Shown: positions 6,219 through 7,846 of the stretch, piece after piece
How the letters are laid out: each line of letters opens with the position of its first letter
How positions within the stretch are numbered: the first letter of the stretch is position 1
Origin: Calditrichota bacterium
GTDB lineage: Bacteria; Calditrichota; Calditrichia; RBG-13-44-9; J075
Direction of reading: 5' to 3'
Assembly: GCA_003695285.1 (NCBI GenBank)
Contig: RFIL01000235.1
Coordinates: 1 to 7,846, forward strand
Length of the DNA: 7,846 nucleotides
Notes under the pieces: generated by a model
Database searches by the model: none
Seen by the model: the letters and a program-made list of their open reading frames with translations, nothing else
Told to the model about the DNA's origin: nothing
Made by a program: the position numbers and the translations under genes

Positions 6219-6989
6219 ATGAGACAAAAAGTGATTGCCGGAAACTGGAAGATGTATAAAACGATTCCGGAAGCATTACGGTTGGTTAATCAATTAAGAA
6301 AAAAACTGGAAGCTCAACCTCCTCGCAGAACGCGAGTAATCGTGTGTCCGCCATTCACAGCGCTGGCACCGGTACATGAGGCGTTACAGGGGAGCAATAT
6401 CGGCCTTGGTGCCCAGAATATTTTCTGGGAAGAAGAAGGGGCTTATACCGGTGAAATTTCCGCTGCCATGGTCAAGAGTACCGGGGCTAAGTATGTGATC
6501 ATCGGGCACTCTGAACGACGCCGTTACTTTCATGAAGAAGAGGCTATCATTAACAAAAAAATCAAGATTGCCCTTAAAAACAAATTAAAGGTGATTCATT
6601 GTATTGGTGAATCTCTGGAGGAAAGAGAGCAGGGGTTAACCATGGAAGTGGTCTCCAATCAAGTGGAGTGGGATTTAAAGGATTTAACCCCTCAGGATTT
6701 AAAAAATATCATCATTGCTTATGAGCCGGTATGGGCAATCGGTACGGGTAAAACAGCAACCCCGGAACAGGCCGAGGAAGTGCATAGTTTTTTACGGGAT
6801 ATCCTTGATGCATTGTTTGATAAAGGCGCTGGTAAAGGGATGACCATCCTATATGGGGGCAGTGTGAAGCCGGAAAACGCTGCCAGTCTACTTTCTCAAC
6901 CTGATATTGATGGTGCCCTGGTCGGTGGAGCCTGTTTGAAAGCCGATAGTTTCTTTAAAATTATTCAGGCCTCGGAAAAGGTTGGTTAA
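6219..6989 (+). CDS. tpiA: Triosephosphate isomerase
   Basis: TpiA interconverts dihydroxyacetone phosphate and glyceraldehyde 3-phosphate, feeding the substrate of Gap. The 256-residue length is typical of bacterial enzymes. Substrate residues Asn9 and Lys11 are in AGNWKM, the electrophilic His97 is in IIGHSERR (94-101), and catalytic base Glu169 is in AYEPVWAIGTGK, which also holds the mobile loop 6. YGGSV (212-216) and GALVGGA (232-238) are the phosphate-binding segments near the end. The stretch AQNIFWEEEGAYTGEIS (65-81) is characteristic of the family. The start is supported by AAGGAG 6 nt upstream and the conserved MRQKVIAGNWKM beginning. It is the last gene of the glycolytic set, followed by a hairpin 21 nt after its stop. 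Confidence 0.98.
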   Translation: MRQKVIAGNWKMYKTIPEALRLVNQLRKKLEAQPPRRTRVIVCPPFTALAPVHEALQGSNIGLGAQNIFWEEEGAYTGEISAAMVKSTGAKYVIIGHSERRRYFHEEEAIINKKIKIALKNKLKVIHCIGESLEEREQGLTMEVVSNQVEWDLKDLTPQDLKNIIIAYEPVWAIGTGKTATPEQAEEVHSFLRDILDALFDKGAGKGMTILYGGSVKPENAASLLSQPDIDGALVGGACLKADSFFKIIQASEKVG

Positions 6990-7010
6990 AAGCTGTGATT
7001 GGTTTTTAAT

Positions 7011-7029
7011 AGGGGGCAACTTGCCCCCT
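7011..7029 (+). terminator. Terminator hairpin after tpiA, between convergent genes
   Basis: AGGGGGC (7011-7017) and GCCCCCT (7023-7029) form a 7-bp stem, with an AACTT loop in which one more A-T pair is possible. The following TTTAACTTTCT is a modest T-rich tail on the plus strand. The minus-strand gene ends 9 nt from it, but no T-run follows in that direction, so termination of that gene would rely on the hairpin alone. Confidence 0.75.
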
Positions 7030-7037
7030 TTAACTTT

Positions 7038-7727
7038 CTACCCGGCGTGAGCTAATTCAACCTGTTTTGGTGCCGGTATGTAGGTCCTTTCGGAATTTCT
7101 CTTTATTTCCTTCCTCGACTGAAATTTAACAATATCATCGAACAAAGCACTCCCGATAGTCAGAAAATTTACCAGAATCTTGCAGGTCAGATTGATGACA
7201 TATTCAACCGGCATCTCCGGAGCTTCTTCTTTTTGAGGAACACCATTGCGGGTAATGGACAATCGTGGTCTTTGATTTGAAAATTCAACCAGGGCATCAT
7301 ATTGCCAGCGGACGCCACCTAACCATTCATCTAAGAGGTCCAACCCTCGATGAACCAGAGGATGGGTTGGAAATATATTGCCTTCACCACTTCCTCCACT
7401 ACGAAGCCATCTTAACAGATGATGTATTTGGGGATCCGAGAGTATAACGGAAAGTTGTTGATGATGGAGTCTCGATTGAAAATGTATGATGAAAAGCACG
7501 CCTGTAATTTCAATGACATGTCGGGCCAGGTAAAGTGGGGTTTGGTAATCCTGCTTTTGAATTAACCGACAGCTGTTTCGACTGAGGCGGGCAGCCACCT
7601 CCAGTAATCGGCTCAGCTCCCGAAGATTGGGATCCTTGTCTTTAATGTCAGATAATTGATTAATCACAAATTCACTGAGGATGATGACATCCTTGATAGG
7701 GATTTCCCTTTTGGGTTTCTGAATCAT
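7038..7727 (-). CDS. Unrecognised, mainly alpha-helical cytosolic protein
   Basis: I do not recognise this 229-residue protein with certainty. It has no signal peptide or clear membrane segment; the most hydrophobic stretch (VIEITGVLFIIHF, 71-83) looks like a buried amphipathic helix. Helices dominate: about 11-30, 36-60 (LLEVAARLSRNSCRLIQ), 62-90 (YLARHVIEITGVLF...), 121-150 and 174-205. The pattern of a helix pair around 'ARLSRNSCRLI ... PLYLARHVIEI' and a later 'YDALVEFS' recalls DUF5677/HEPN-like helical bundles; this is a low-confidence impression, and no canonical RxxxxH nuclease motif is evident. The C-terminus is basic then ends IPAPKQVELAHAG. I chose ATG 7727 because GGAGGT lies 4 nt upstream. 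An in-frame ATG at 7793 with GAGAGG 3 nt upstream would add 22 residues and cannot be excluded. The gene converges on tpiA. Confidence 0.75.
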   Translation of the reverse strand: MIQKPKREIPIKDVIILSEFVINQLSDIKDKDPNLRELSRLLEVAARLSRNSCRLIQKQDYQTPLYLARHVIEITGVLFIIHFQSRLHHQQLSVILSDPQIHHLLRWLRSGGSGEGNIFPTHPLVHRGLDLLDEWLGGVRWQYDALVEFSNQRPRLSITRNGVPQKEEAPEMPVEYVINLTCKILVNFLTIGSALFDDIVKFQSRKEIKRNSERTYIPAPKQVELAHAG

Positions 7728-7813
7728 ACTGACCTCCAATAAGACATATCTGTTTTTCTGTAATGTTTTCTTATTAGAGGCTGGTATGGGCATATTCCTC
7801 TCAAAGAGAATGT

Positions 7814-7843
7814 ATTCTACCCTTATTTTTCCTCTTGTACCAA
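7814..7843 (-). promoter_or_regulatory. Candidate sigma70-like promoter of the right-edge gene
   Basis: On the minus strand TTGGTA (7838-7843) and TAGAAT (7814-7819) are spaced by 18 nt, matching four and five of six consensus bases. Transcription would begin near 7807, upstream of both possible start codons (7793 and 7727). Confidence 0.4.
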
Positions 7844-7846
7844 TCC

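Noticed and set aside
1..7846. CRISPR arrays, insertion sequences, tRNA genes, attachment sites or a defence cluster.
   Set aside because: I saw no regularly spaced repeats, transposase-like products, tRNA-like folds or toxin/antitoxin pairs; the content is housekeeping plus a few unplaced genes.

Overview
The window is ordinary bacterial chromosome of moderate GC content (judged by eye). It most likely comes from a Gram-negative bacterium, because one gene encodes a lipoprotein with a Ser after the acylated Cys, as in outer-membrane lipoproteins. The sequence before gap resembles a Bacteroidetes/FCB-type promoter (TTG, 20 nt, TATATTTG). Together with the protein style this loosely suggests a Calditrichota, Marinimicrobia or KSB1-like lineage. 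That placement is inference; no rRNA or other marker confirms it.

Layout, left to right. (1) Bases 1-327 hold the C-terminal end of a protein that runs in from the left edge. (2) Bases 507-1130 encode a class I SAM-dependent methyltransferase with an unusual Cys-rich C-terminus. (3) A perfect 10-bp hairpin near 1225-1250 separates it from two convergent minus-strand genes: a TPR lipoprotein (1282-2037) and, upstream of it, a metal-dependent amidohydrolase of the SAH/MTA/5'-deoxyadenosine deaminase group (2123-3427). (4) A divergent intergenic region (3428-3705) leads into the plus-strand glycolytic set gap (3706-4710), pgk (4902-6098) and tpiA (6219-6989). (5) A hairpin at 7011-7029 closes this set against a convergent minus-strand gene for an unrecognised, mainly helical protein (7038-7727).

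The three glycolytic genes encode consecutive or linked lower-glycolysis/gluconeogenesis steps: TpiA interconverts DHAP and GAP, GapA oxidises GAP to 1,3-bisphosphoglycerate, and Pgk makes ATP and 3-phosphoglycerate. Their catalytic residues are intact. They do not look like one tight operon: a strong intrinsic terminator follows gap, and pgk has a 191-nt leader with an imperfect hairpin and a possible 36-codon ORF ending on the pgk ribosome-binding site. The methyltransferase releases S-adenosylhomocysteine and the amidohydrolase may belong to a family that deaminates such nucleosides, but the two are convergent and not co-transcribed, so a functional link is only a possibility.

I see no mobile elements, CRISPR arrays, tRNA or rRNA genes, and no convincing new multi-gene system. 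The items most worth checking are the pgk leader, the methyltransferase Cys cluster and the helical protein at the right edge.
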